From contig WJXW01000004.1 of NCBI GenBank assembly GCA_015832175.1, positions 1 to 64,000 on the forward strand: 64,000 bases of DNA, written 5' to 3'. The notes below the pieces were generated by a model that was not told the DNA's origin, did not search any database, and saw nothing but the letters and a program-made list of their open reading frames with translations. Shown piece by piece: positions 9,301-20,940 of this stretch. The stretch is from Paraphaeosphaeria minitans. Its lineage: Eukaryota; Ascomycota; Dothideomycetes; Pleosporales; Didymosphaeriaceae. Every line of letters begins with the position of its first letter. Within the stretch, counting starts at the first letter, position 1. The translations under genes were made by a program, and so were the position numbers.

Positions 9301-11263
9301 ATAGTTCTTAGGCCATTAGCTAGAAATGGTATATAATAATAGGTCTACTATTAAGGTAGAAGATCTTCTTATCCTCTAACTAGAAGGCGTTACCCACGTT
9401 ACTAGTATTTATGCTAATAAACTTGCCATAGGCCAGTAGACTAAGCAGCTAGCTTATTAGGCTAAAAAACCCATTTGCTAGGAAGCGCTTTCTTAGGTTA
9501 AAATAGTAGTTACGTTCTACTAAGCCCTACTGTTCCTATTACGTAGGCGGAAGTAGGTATTTAACACTAATTACCTAAACGCAGTATACTATTCTAGCTA
9601 CTAGATATAAATAGTTCTTTATGGTGCGCAGTTAACGTGTCTCTAAATTAAACCTAAGTATAGTAGTAAAGTGAATAAGCCTACTCTTAAATAGACTATA
9701 GATGTAGGTTATTATAATAAACGTACTAAGCATCTGGCGCACTAGGATAATGTGGCTGGCTTTGTTATTACTATTTAGGGCCTCCTAGAGCATAGTGGCC
9801 AGCAGCTTTTAGTCTTCTTTCTATAGGAATATCTCCTACGCGTCCTTTATAAGATTAACTTTAACTTGGCGACCTATATGGGCCTTAGGTAGGCTCTTAT
9901 TACTGTAGTTACTACTACTACTACTATTACCATTGCTACTGTTATTAGTGCTACTACCCTTACTACTCTCTATATCCTTACTCTTCTTATCTACTTTTTT
10001 GGCAGTAATAATACGTAGGATATAGTATATAAATATTATAATATACCTAGTATAGCGCGCCTGGCTCTCTAGATTCTATAGTTAGGCTATTAGCTACTAG
10101 TGGATCTTATTAGCCTACGCACTCTTTACCTATTATTAGGTCTTACGTAGTAGCAAGGATAGCCCTTGGACACTCTACTCTACTAGCTACTCTATAGCCC
10201 ACGCGGCCTTCTATAGCTTAGGCTTATCCTAGCGTAGTAGCTGGATCGCGTAGGCAAGATATATATAGTTACAGTTTATAAAATGCTCTAGCTACTCTAT
10301 AAACTTCTACTAGCCTATCTTATCTATTTTTATAACTTCTGCATCTATTACCTACTTTTACTGCTTCCTCTCCTCCTGCGTTTATATATACTCTACTAGA
10401 ATGTCTTCTACTTTTTTTTTATGTGCCCTAGCGTCTACTCTACTATCCGCTACATTAGGGACGTAAACTACAAAGTACTACTACCGTCCTAAAGCGAGGA
10501 AGAAAAACTATATTTTTACCTTCTAGTAGAGCGTATCTAATCCTGTTTTAAACGCTAACCTATAACTATTATAGTGTAGTTATATCTAGCCCTTATTTCG
10601 CGTAAGATAGCTATATACTAGCTACTTATATTAAAAGCTATCTAATAGCGCTCCTAGGACCTAAATTAGTAGTCTACTAGCGTTTGGTAGCGTAACGCTA
10701 TCTAGCCCTTATCTTTTTAAAAGAGCGCAGCTTTTAATAAATTTCCTCTGTTTATTAACTAGTACACTATACTTTTAATAGAGATATATATTAAGATTTT
10801 CTATACTGGCTTTATACTCACTGCAGCAAAGCACGCTGTACTCCTTAATAAAATAAATATACTTTTATATATTAGCTTACGCTAAGTTTTCTCCTACTAG
10901 TTACTATTACTACTAAGAGTTCTATTAATGTGGTAATATTAGTACTCTATTAACTAGGCTTAACACGGAAGCTTAAGCGTCCCAGTAGAACTCTATTGTA
11001 AATTAGTAGTAAAAAGTAATGGCTAAACCCTGCGCTACTACTATCCTATTTTGTAAATAAGAGATAGTAGACTAGTATAAGAGGTTACGTTAAGATGAAT
11101 TGGAATAAGAAAGAAATAGAAATAGCTAGGGAATAGAATTGTTTCTGCCCTTAGTCTAACGCGTTTCTAGTATTAAATCCTACCTAATTCGTTAACTCTA
11201 ACCCTAACGCTAAGCCAATCTTAGCGCGTCTGTAACCACCAACGCCTCTTCCTCTTGGATAGG
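6357..11263. repeat. RecQ unit copy B, head-to-tail with unit A
   Basis: A full-length tandem duplicate of unit A in the same orientation. It starts at the equivalent of 1463 (TAGGTTTTTAGAAATTT) and ends in the shared terminus. Compared with A nearly all differences are C-to-T or G-to-A at CpA/TpG; for example CCATGGCATG near 2442 has become CTATAGCATG near 7342. Confidence 0.93.
6572..10996 (-). pseudogene. RIP-inactivated RecQ helicase, copy B
   Basis: Aligns end to end with the intact gene at 1675-6096. The start codon has become ATA (plus strand TAT at 10994-10996). Gln, Trp and some Arg codons have turned into stops throughout, so no long frame survives. The stop position is conserved at 6572-6574. 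No function is expected. Its value is as a record of how heavily RIP hit this family while copy A escaped. Confidence 0.93.
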
Positions 11264-13030
11264 CTTTATAGTAATTTATGTCACTTTATATAACTTAATA
11301 CAACCTTATATAACTTTACTTTATATTACCTTATATAGCTTTATATTACTTTATAATAATTTATATCCCTTTATATAACTTAATACAACCTTATATAACT
11401 TTATAAAATATTTAATAACTTTACTACATATTACTTTATATAGCTTTATGTCCCTTTATAATAATTTATATCCTTTTATATAGCTTAACACAACCTTTTA
11501 TAACTGTATAGAATAGTTAATAACTTTACCTTATATTACTTTTTAAAAAGTTATATTACTTTATATTTTCTATAACTTTAGAGATATATATTTTCCCTTT
11601 AATAAAAAATAACCCTTTAGTTTTTTTTTCTTAATTTTATAATAACTAGAAATTATTTAACCCCTACTACATAGTTTAGTAATTTAGTTTTATTATTTAT
11701 AAGTCCTACTTCTACTTATAAATACTACTACTTTAATAATTTCTTTTATATTCTCTTTTTAATAGAAATATAAATTATTAATATAAAATTAAATTTAGTT
11801 TTACTCTAGTAGTTATATAGTACTATTAGTATAAGCTACTTAAAATAAATAAACTATTTAAAGTATAACTTATAATTACTAAATAAGTAAAAGTTTTTAT
11901 AACTATATAAAAAAGTATACTACTATTTAGAATAGAATAAATTTTCTCCTATCCTACTCTCTTTTAACCTAGAAAAGTACACCTTTAGTCTAGTTATAAC
12001 ACTATATTTCTATTCTAATTAAACCCTAAGTTTTCTCTACTATATAAAGTTTTATTATAAGAAGCTTATTTTTCTCTTCTTACTACGTTTGTTTTTTGGT
12101 ATAACTAATAACTTTAGAGCATATTTAATAACTCTATTCTATATTACTTTATATAGCTTTATATTACTTTATATCACTTTATATCACTTTATATAGCTTT
12201 ATATTAATTTATATAGCTTTATATAACTTTATAATAATTTATATCACTTTATAATAATTTATATTACTTTATAATAATTTATATCACTTTATATAACTTT
12301 ATACATTATTTAATAACTTCATCTTACATTACTTTATAGAAAGTTATATTACTCTATATAGCTTTACATTACTTTATAGTAATATATATTACTTTATAGT
12401 AATTTATATTACTTTATATAACTTAACACTACTTTATATAACTTTATAAAATATTTAATAACTTTACCTTACATCACTTTATAGAAAGTTATGCTACTTT
12501 ATATAGCTTTATATTACTTTATAGTAATTTATATCACTTTGTACAACTTAACACAACCTTATATAACTTTATAGAACATTAATAACTTTACCCTACATTA
12601 TTTTATAGAAAGTGATATTACCTTATATTACTTTATATAGCTTTATATCACTTTATATAGCTTTATATTACTTTTTATAGCTTTATATCACTTTTTATAG
12701 CTTTATATCACTTTTTATAGCTTTACATTACTTTATACAACTTAATATAACCTTATATAACTTTATATAATATTTAATACCTTTACTATATATCACTTTA
12801 TAGAAAGTTATATTACTTTCTATGGCTTTACATTACTTTATAGAAAGTTATATTACTTTATATAGCTTTATATCACTTTATACAACTTAATATAACCTTG
12901 TATAACTTTATAAAATATTTAATAACTTGTCTTACATCACTTTACAGAAAGTTATATTACTTTATATAGCTTTACATTACTTTATAATAATTTATATTAC
13001 TTTATATAACTTAACACAAGAATAATAAAC
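11264..13030. repeat. AT-rich subtelomeric satellite, block 2
   Basis: Satellite related to block 1. Bases 11264-11940 parallel about 690-1370, including the unique-looking stretch at 11590-11900. After a short unrelated segment (about 11930-12010), 12020 onward parallels 288-1000 and expands it with more ACTTTATAT units. The order implies that a former chromosome end (satellite plus RecQ unit) became internal. No gene is seen. Confidence 0.8.
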
Positions 13031-14520
13031 ATCTTTTATACTCTTTATTAACGTTATCTTACTTTATTTTATATTAATTTACATATCCTTATAAAAGACT
13101 TAACTATAGTTTATAACCTTATATTATACTAGTTTATATATATTTATAGTACTTTATACAAAGTTATATAATCTTATTTCACCCTTTATTATTATTAATA
13201 TCTCTACCTTCTAGTAGTGTATACTAATATATACTACTATATATAAATCTTTATAGCTTTATATAATCTATCTTTGTATTTATTAATATAAATCTTATAA
13301 GTTTATATAACTTTTTATTAGTTTATTAAACCTATCTTATAATGCTAACCTTTTACCTTACCTTTATTTATAGAAAGGTCTAATATTTTATATAATATAT
13401 TTTAATATTCTATCCCTTTACTTTACCTATGTTTATATAAATTTATATTAGCTTATATTACGCTTTTAAATTTTAGAACTTTGTTTTATATTTACTTTTA
13501 TTATGTTATTATAGTTTATATAGTAAGTTTTACTCTTTTTATCCTCCCCTTTATATTTATTTACATAAATTTATAATACCTTACTTATTTTTATATTAAT
13601 TAATTTCTCTAGATTTTTCGTAGCTTATAGTAGTCTATATAAGTTTATATTTCTCCTATATACCTTTATTTTATACTTTCTAATTTATCTTTATTTATAC
13701 AAATTTACCATACTTTACGTAATTTCTACTAGGATAGCTATATTATTACTTACTATAGGTAGAGTTTAGTATAGTTACCCTAGTGCTATTAACTAGATAT
13801 TAATTTAACTTCTACTATTATATATACCCCGTAGAAACAACTATATAATATAATAAAATCTTAGTAACTACTAAAACGTTAAGTTTCTATAGTATATTAT
13901 ATATTACTAAGTAGGGCCTTTTAAGTATATAGTAGATAATTTAAAGATTTATATTTACTATCACTTAGTAAAAGCTATAAATTACATTAATTACTTTCTA
14001 TAGTATAACACTAACTTTTTAATATTTAGGTAGATAGATAGTATTAATAGTAATTACTATAAAACTAGTTTCCTATATAAATAGTAGCTCTACTTTAATC
14101 TTTTATAGTAGAAAATCTAGTAGTACTTAATAGAGGCGTAATATACCTATAGTATAGATAAGTAAGGCTTTCTACTTTATATTACTACCTAATTAAAGAG
14201 AATACTTAATAGGCCTCTATACTAGAGTAAAATAGTAAAGTAGGCTAGAATAGTAATTATAAGTATATATTACTTATTATAATTATATATATAGATAGAT
14301 CCTATTTACATCTATATCTTATATATATAGCTATTTATCTTATATATAAACACAAAGAATATATGCACTATAGGGAGAGAGAAGATAGAATATAATCCTT
14401 ATTTAGAATCCTAACTATACGAGTTAGTTAGTAGTGTTTAGGGGCTAGCTTACTACTATGCCGCCCCATAACACTACCTATAAGGAGTCTACCATATATT
14501 ATAGGAGTCTGTTAGATATT
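13031..14520. other. AT-rich DNA without recognisable features
   Basis: TTTATATAA-type words fade out by about 13700. The rest is TA-rich, CpA-poor sequence with no extended frame, RNA gene or repeat that I can support. GGGCTAGCTTACTACTATGC near 14440 is the least degraded patch. The 3' end of the SF1 helicase relic may reach into the last few dozen bases. Confidence 0.5.
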
Positions 14521-17500
14521 ATTACTAGGATTCTCCTAGGTATTACTACTAGCTATCTCCCGCTCCGCTAGAAACCTCCCACTTAGTATCAGCCTAGCCG
14601 CTGTTAGATCCCCTACTAATAGATGTACTGTCGTTATTATTGCTAAAGCCAACATCTATACTACTACTGTCTAATCCATGTAGCTCCTTAATAAAGTCTA
14701 GAACTAGTAAACTATTATCCTTAGCATCTCTAAAGGTGTAGGGCTAGTTATTAGCACTATTTATCGCGTGAACGCTAGTAAGCTTCTTATCTAGTCTAAT
14801 TAGTAGGGTAATCTTTATCTAGCGCTCCTTATGCCTTAAGCTGTTAATGTTAATAAAGCATTTTTACTCTTAGTAATAATACACCATCTTATAGTAAGTA
14901 GTCTTCTAGTGCGCCTTCTTATTATAGGCTTTATTATAGTAGGCGCTACTGTCTTTAATGATAATAAGACTAACGTAAAGATAAGAGATAGCTAAGAGGA
15001 TATAGCTAGTGTCTTATATAAATCCAAGCTTACTAGTAACTATAGTGTCTAGTAGTATTATATCCCTCTGCGCACCCTAAAGGCCATTTATAGTAGAGAT
15101 AGTAACTTTTAAGAGCTTCTTAGTAATACACTTCTTTAAATTAGTGTCCTACTTATCTATAGCCTAGAGATAGTTAGTAACTATGTAAATACCTATAATA
15201 TATAGGTTGCGTTGCGCTGTGTAGGAAATAATAATACCTATATCTTTGCCCTTAAACCCTTAGTAGAGAAGCTAGAGTATAATAGTAATATAGCGCGTTG
15301 TAAAGGAAACGTTGTATGTAGACTTTATAACCATATTTAAGCTAGTCTAGCCTTACACCTATAGAAAGCAAATAGTCTAGGGAACGCTAAGCTTATTACA
15401 GAAGAACTAGTAAGCGTAGTTAAAGTTAGGTAAATTAGTAACTCTAGGGTTGGTCTACAGCTTCTCGCCTAGTAGAATTACATTTACTATAGCTGCTATA
15501 TCTAGAATAAACTAATGCTAGAGATCTAACTAGTGCTAAGAGGTGCCACTAAGGACGAAGTAGGAGAAGAGCGACATCTTAGTCTACTTATAGAAGTAAT
15601 GGGTCTCTGTAGGCCTGGCTGGTCCCACTACTAGAGTAGGCTAGAACGTGTCCCTAAACAGGACGTAGAAGGCGTCTAGCTATAACTAAATAAAGGAGTG
15701 AAGGGTAGCGCACTTAGTGGTCTTACTAGCCTTATTCTAGAGTGTAGTAAATACTTTACTCTTAGAGTAGGTATAGTACTTAGACAGCGTGTGTAGCGTT
15801 ATAAAAATAGTGTGTGTAAGTAGAGCTAGATTGGCTACTAGCGCGTTTACAGCAGCTTAGAGCAACCCTATATCCTCTACTACTATAATATGGCCACTTA
15901 TATACTACTCTATTAGGTTACAGAACTACGAGTACTTCCTAGGGTTTAGGTTGGTAATAGGGTGGAGCTGCCCGCCTTCTATAGGTATACTGGCGAGGTG
16001 TAGTATCTACTATCCTTCTATAATACTAACCTACTTAAGCTAATTATTACTAAGGCTCTTACTATATTAGTTAAACGTAGTACGTAGGAGGTACTTAATA
16101 AACAGGTTTTCTAGAATAGTATTATTGTCCTTATTCTCGCTAGTAGAGGCACCACTAACGTTAGGCGTATAATTAGGGCTAGTGTTAATATTATACATCT
16201 AGCGTAAGGTAAGCGTATCTTTTTACTAGACCTTCTTCTCTATCTCCTGCATGTGCTGGTAAATAACAATAGGGTAAGGGATAGTTATATTAGTAGATTA
16301 GGTACTAAGTATAGTGTACTAAGCCATTAGCTAGTTATACGCTTATAGGTATAGGTCGTCTAACTACGCGTTAATAGATAACGTAACCTAGAGCTAACTG
16401 GCGTTACTGCCACGCGTGAATAGCTTGTAGTAGTAGAGAATAATAGCTAAGATTAACCTTAATTTGCCTATACTACTAGGGCCCTAAACAAGGCTAACGC
16501 CAGCGCGTAAGCGCTTAAGGAAAGAAAAGAAACTTTACTACTTATCCTTTAGCCTAGTAAGCTTAGTAGCCTTAGTAATAGCAGCTTACATAGTATTAAG
16601 TCCAAACGCTAAAATGTGCTGCTTAAAGTAGCTATAATTAGGGAGATTAAGTATATTATTATTAAGTAATAAGTTAAGCTTTAGTTTATACTTATCCTAC
16701 TACTAGAACAGCATGCGCAGCGTGTTAATTTTCCACTTAATTTGGTTCTAGGGTTGCTTAACGCGAATGTAGACTTTAATACCTAGGTGGTTATCTAGCG
16801 CAGCCTACAGCTAGTTAATATTGTTAAAGTTATTAGCCTTAACAACGTGGTCCTTAGAGAACTTAGGGTCCTACTAGAAACCAGACCTACTATTATAGGG
16901 TCACTAGATAAAGGCAGAGTGCTTAAGGCCATTAGCAATACCTACTAGCAACACTATACGCCCTTTCCATACTATACTATTACTTACGTTGTCGCCAAGA
17001 AACTAGATGTTAAATAGGGCGTTAACGTAAAGGTTTATATTTTCGTCTATTATAATAAGCGTAAAGTAGGCGCGCTAGTTTAGGTTACTATCTATTTTAA
17101 CTAGGCGCACCTTTATAGGCATAAACACAGCGTTAGGGATAGCCTTATACTTTATAATAGCTAAATAGAAATACACTATAAAATACTCCTTATAATAGTT
17201 AAACTACTTATGTGCTAGGATAGAGTACTTAGGTCGCTTATCTAGTAGAAGCTGTATCCCTAGCTAGATATTAATGGCCTAGCGCGGATACTAGGCAGCC
17301 ATAGTGTTAACATTCACCTATGTTTAGATTAATTTAGAAACCTTATTTATGGCATTCTTAAACCACGAGCCAGCCGCGGTGTAGAAGTAAACCTATATAT
17401 AGTGGCATCTCTGCAGCGCATCTTAAAGCGCGTGTATTATAGCTGTGTATAGGCTATAGGTGCTATTAGAGAACAGCGTAAGCCCTAGAAGATTTTAGGG

Positions 17501-18780
17501 CTGTCTGTCTAGGCTAGTATCTACCTTAATCTCCTAGGATACATAGAGTAGATAGGCTATGGCACTATCTCTAGAGATAAGCTATATTAGCTTTTTGCAG
17601 CTGTAGGCACTAAAACAGTTAAAATTACGCTGGTTGGATTCTATAGGCAAATTAACCAATATCTTATAAGTTTTAATTAGGCTAATAGTATTAAAGGCAA
17701 AGGTCTAGAGAATGGCTTCCTTAGTAAACTAGCTGCTTACCGTGTTTTTACTCGCGTATAAGACTAATAGGCGTAACTAGACAGATAATAAATAGTGCTC
17801 TATAGTTGTGGCATATAGCTTAACTTCTATCTCGTCCAATTCTAGGGCCTTAAACTAACCAAGAGGTAGACTATAATCTTCTACTAGTTTTAAGTTAGTA
17901 GAAGCTTCGCCAGCTACAGGCGTAATAGTAGTGTTGGTAGGAACGCCTAATGCTTTAGTAGGTGTAGCTATAAAACCTATAGGTATAGCCTTATCTTTAG
18001 CAGGGGCTACGCTTTTAATAGAGGTAACTATAGCTTAACTAGCTTAAGTGGGTGTAGGTACGCAGTTAATTACGCAGTAGTTAGTAGTAGTATGGCCCTC
18101 TATTAGGTAGTAAGGGTAAATATTCTAATAGTCTTTGCGCTTATGTCCTACGTTACTATAGGCATAGTAGGTGTTTCGAAGTTGGTAACCTAACGCTAGA
18201 TGGCTAGGGTTACCGCACTTATAGTAGAGTTGGCTAGGGCATTTAGCTTAAAGGTGGCCTGGCTATCTACACTTATTATAAAGCTACTAAGACGTTGCCT
18301 AGCTATCGCTGACCTAGTTATCTAACGTGGCAGACAGCTGCTCTTTTATAAAGATATAGCCTATAGAGATGCGCCTAAGACCTAGGTTCACAGCATCCTT
18401 ATACGTAATATTAAAAACTGCAACGCCTTTAGAGAACTTAGGCTTAGGCTTTAGGTAGCTAGTGTTATAGGTAGTAAAGTGCTTTACCTAGGCGTCTATA
18501 ATAATAGCTAGACTAGGTATAGTAGTTAGTACTAAAACTAGGCATACTTATACACAGAAAGCATACCTTAATATAAGTATCTATAAGATAGTTTCTAATA
18601 TTTGTAGGCGTAGGCGGAAGCGTTTAGGAAAGGCGCTTATAAAAGTGTACTTACGTATAGAGGCGCGCGTTAGCGTTAATAGGGTAATAGTAAGTAGGGT
18701 AATAGTAACCACTTAACACGCCTAACTTAACGCGGCGGTATAGTATAAGAGTAGCAGAAGGAATAAGAGTTAAGAGGGCT
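14520..18780 (-). pseudogene. RIP-mutated zinc-knuckle SF1 (UPF1/SEN1-like) helicase
   Basis: One minus-strand frame stays in register for about 4 kb; its stops are nearly all TAG/TAA at expected Gln/Trp positions, plus one TGA. At the N-terminal side (18120-18280) are three CCHC zinc knuckles, CRxPGHLxAKC, YKCGNPSHLALGY and YSNVGHKRKDY, some Cys turned to Tyr by RIP. Then come Walker A GPSSIGKLRL (16463-16485, from a GPPGTGKT-type loop), NAxLDDLY (about 16350-16375), VVEDIG (about 15868-15893), GKDIGIIISYTAQR (about 15220-15250) and TINGLxGAQRDIILLD followed by KLGFI and ISYLYVSLIIIKD (14950-15100). This motif order is typical of UPF1-like SF1B helicases. The family unwinds RNA or DNA. The gene is dead; both ends are approximate and the start codon is not identifiable. 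Confidence 0.82.
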
Positions 18781-19360
18781 AGATACTAGGCAAAGTTAGA
18801 AGTGGAAGAGAAGAAGTAGGGAACTATCTAGGTAACTATAGTAAGAGGAGCAGGCAACAGTAAAGGTTTTGTTTAGCCTAGGTAAGCTGTAATAGGAAGG
18901 TACGTAATTGGCTATTTACCCCACTTATTATAGTTCACGAGGTAAAGCTATAAGCGCATGTATAAGGCGTATTAAAGACGTTTTTACGCGCGATAGACTT
19001 AACAACAGCTTAACACTCTACACGCGAGCCTGGTAATAAGGTAAGTTTCTACTTAGTAGGATATATTGTCTACTGTCTACAGTACGCTAACAGATTATGG
19101 CTGGGACATTAGTTTACCTAGCTAGACTAGGTAGTCCCCTTCTCTTCTACTCCTTCACGCGATAATATAACGCCTGCTAGTCTCCCTAGTCTTAACTAGA
19201 CTTCTTATTACGCTTCTGGGTAGTCCCCTTACACCTTCTTATTATAATAGTTGCAGCCTACATACGTTCTTATCGCTAACGTGGTTTACTATTTACATTC
19301 ACCTAGGCAATAATAAACACACAATCTTTCTATTTACTACCACTTAACGTTAATTCATAA
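18781..19360. other. Divergent intergenic region between two helicase relics
   Basis: About 580 bp between the presumed 5' ends of the SF1-like (minus) and SNF2-like (plus) relics. It is somewhat GC-richer than its surroundings, with CCTTCTTATTATAATAG and CACTTAACGTTAATTC words. The layout would suit a shared bidirectional promoter in the ancestral genes. No specific element can be named. Confidence 0.4.
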
Positions 19361-20499
19361 CCTTAACTCTACACCCTGCGAGTCTTCGTAAATTAACATA
19401 AACTTATAACTATACCCATCCTACCCCTAGCGTACGCCTATAACTAATAAACCTTTCTTGCCTAGCGTAGGACAGCGCGCGCACTAGATCTATAATAGCT
19501 CTACTATAGTTGTCCTTAAAGGTGTTAAAATCTATAGTAATATCCTCACTTAGTAATAATAAATACATAAAAGCGTTTAGTCTAGACCCAATAGGCTTTA
19601 GCCGCATTAAAGAGCAGTTAAAAATAATATTACTAATTATAAACCTAGAAAACTAATATTATAAAGGCAACTACCTTATCCTAAAGGAGTTACACGCAGC
19701 GCAGATTGTTAAGAAAATCCCTAAGCTAGATATTAACATTACTAATAAAGTATAGAAGGTAAGCGCCCTCTACGCAATGCTAAATAGGTATAGTAGGCGT
19801 TAATTAAAGGATAAAGCGCCAGTATATAAGTCTAAGCTATTACCTACGCCAGCATGTAAGCCTAAGCCATCGCTAATACTAGATGTTAATACCAAGTTAT
19901 TAGAAACCACTGTCTATAATATAATTAAAAACTAGAATATACAGTATTTTACTTCTTCCTTTAAATAATCTATGTTAGTATAAGGCTAGGGACTCGTTAC
20001 TTACCCGCCTAAACTATATTTAAACTATATTAATCTCCGCTTTATAGAATACTTAGTAATAGGCAATAAGACTATACTTAGTAAAGTGAACACCTCTACT
20101 ATATATAATAGTTCTAGACGTGTTTAGTGAAACAACTTCCTAGATAAGGCAATAGATCTCTTTAGGTTAGCCTAGTTAGGTGTTGTGTACCTACTAGATT
20201 GTGTTAAAGGCCATATATAGATTAGAACACGTATAGGCCTATAGACTGCACTCTAGGATATTATATCTAATAGGGTACACACCACTATTATTACGACCAC
20301 TCCCTGCCTAGCCTTAAATTATAGTTATGCTAATAGTAGTAGATTGGAATAATACAAACGTCTAGCTAGACACTATAGAAGCAAATCCCAATATAGTAAA
20401 CGCTATAGGATTGGTAGCAGTAATAATAAAGACAATATAAGCGAGCTTAGCCCTAAGCGTAGAAATGCTAATAACAACGTTAGAGGAGTAAAATTCTAG

Positions 20500-20631
20500 G
20501 CGCCTATCTAGAGTAACAGCGATACACTCCTACCTACTACTACCATTAGTAGACTAAGCACTACCACGCCTATCTAGAGTAATAGTAATACACTTCTACC
20601 TACTACTATTATTAGTAGACTAAGCACCACT
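20500..20631 (+). repeat. 66-bp in-frame direct repeat inside the SNF2 relic
   Basis: Two adjacent 66-bp copies (20500-20565 and 20566-20631) each encode 22 residues of the form PIxSNSxTLLPTT followed by ISRLSTT. The copies differ mainly by transitions of RIP type. An in-frame tandem duplication supports the reading that this was once translated. Confidence 0.8.
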
Positions 20632-20820
20632 AGCGCTACATAGGGTAAGGGTAAAGACGAACACCCTCCTCGCGTATATACTAGCGATAACAAATCTGCC
20701 ACTAAAAGCCAGATTGCCTAGCCCAGCCACGTTAGTGTCCACAGGCAGACTACTAAGCAGGACCAGGGTAACAGAGTCCTACCTTTGTTTTGTACAATTA
20801 GTCCTGCGAAGACGCTTATT

Positions 20821-20940
20821 AAAATTAATAATAATAATAATAACAAAAGCGACAACAACAACAAAAGCGATAATAATAATAAAAGCGACAACAACTATAA
20901 AAGTAACAACGTTAACAATAATAATAATAGTAATAAGAAA
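20821..20940 (+). repeat. Asn/Lys/Ser-rich low-complexity tract
   Basis: AAT/AAC runs with AAAAGCGAC spacers encode (N)n-KSD repeats in the SNF2 frame, just upstream of the helicase core. Codons that RIP cannot create (AAC, GAC) are kept, so the tract predates RIP. Confidence 0.7.

Noticed and set aside
14520..18780. Tad-like LINE retrotransposon, because of three zinc knuckles
   Set aside because: The frame downstream of the knuckles contains Walker A and UPF1-like helicase motifs, not endonuclease or reverse transcriptase.
19410..19607. 65-codon minus-strand frame
   Set aside because: It is antisense to the SNF2 relic 5' end, which has the better supported long frame.
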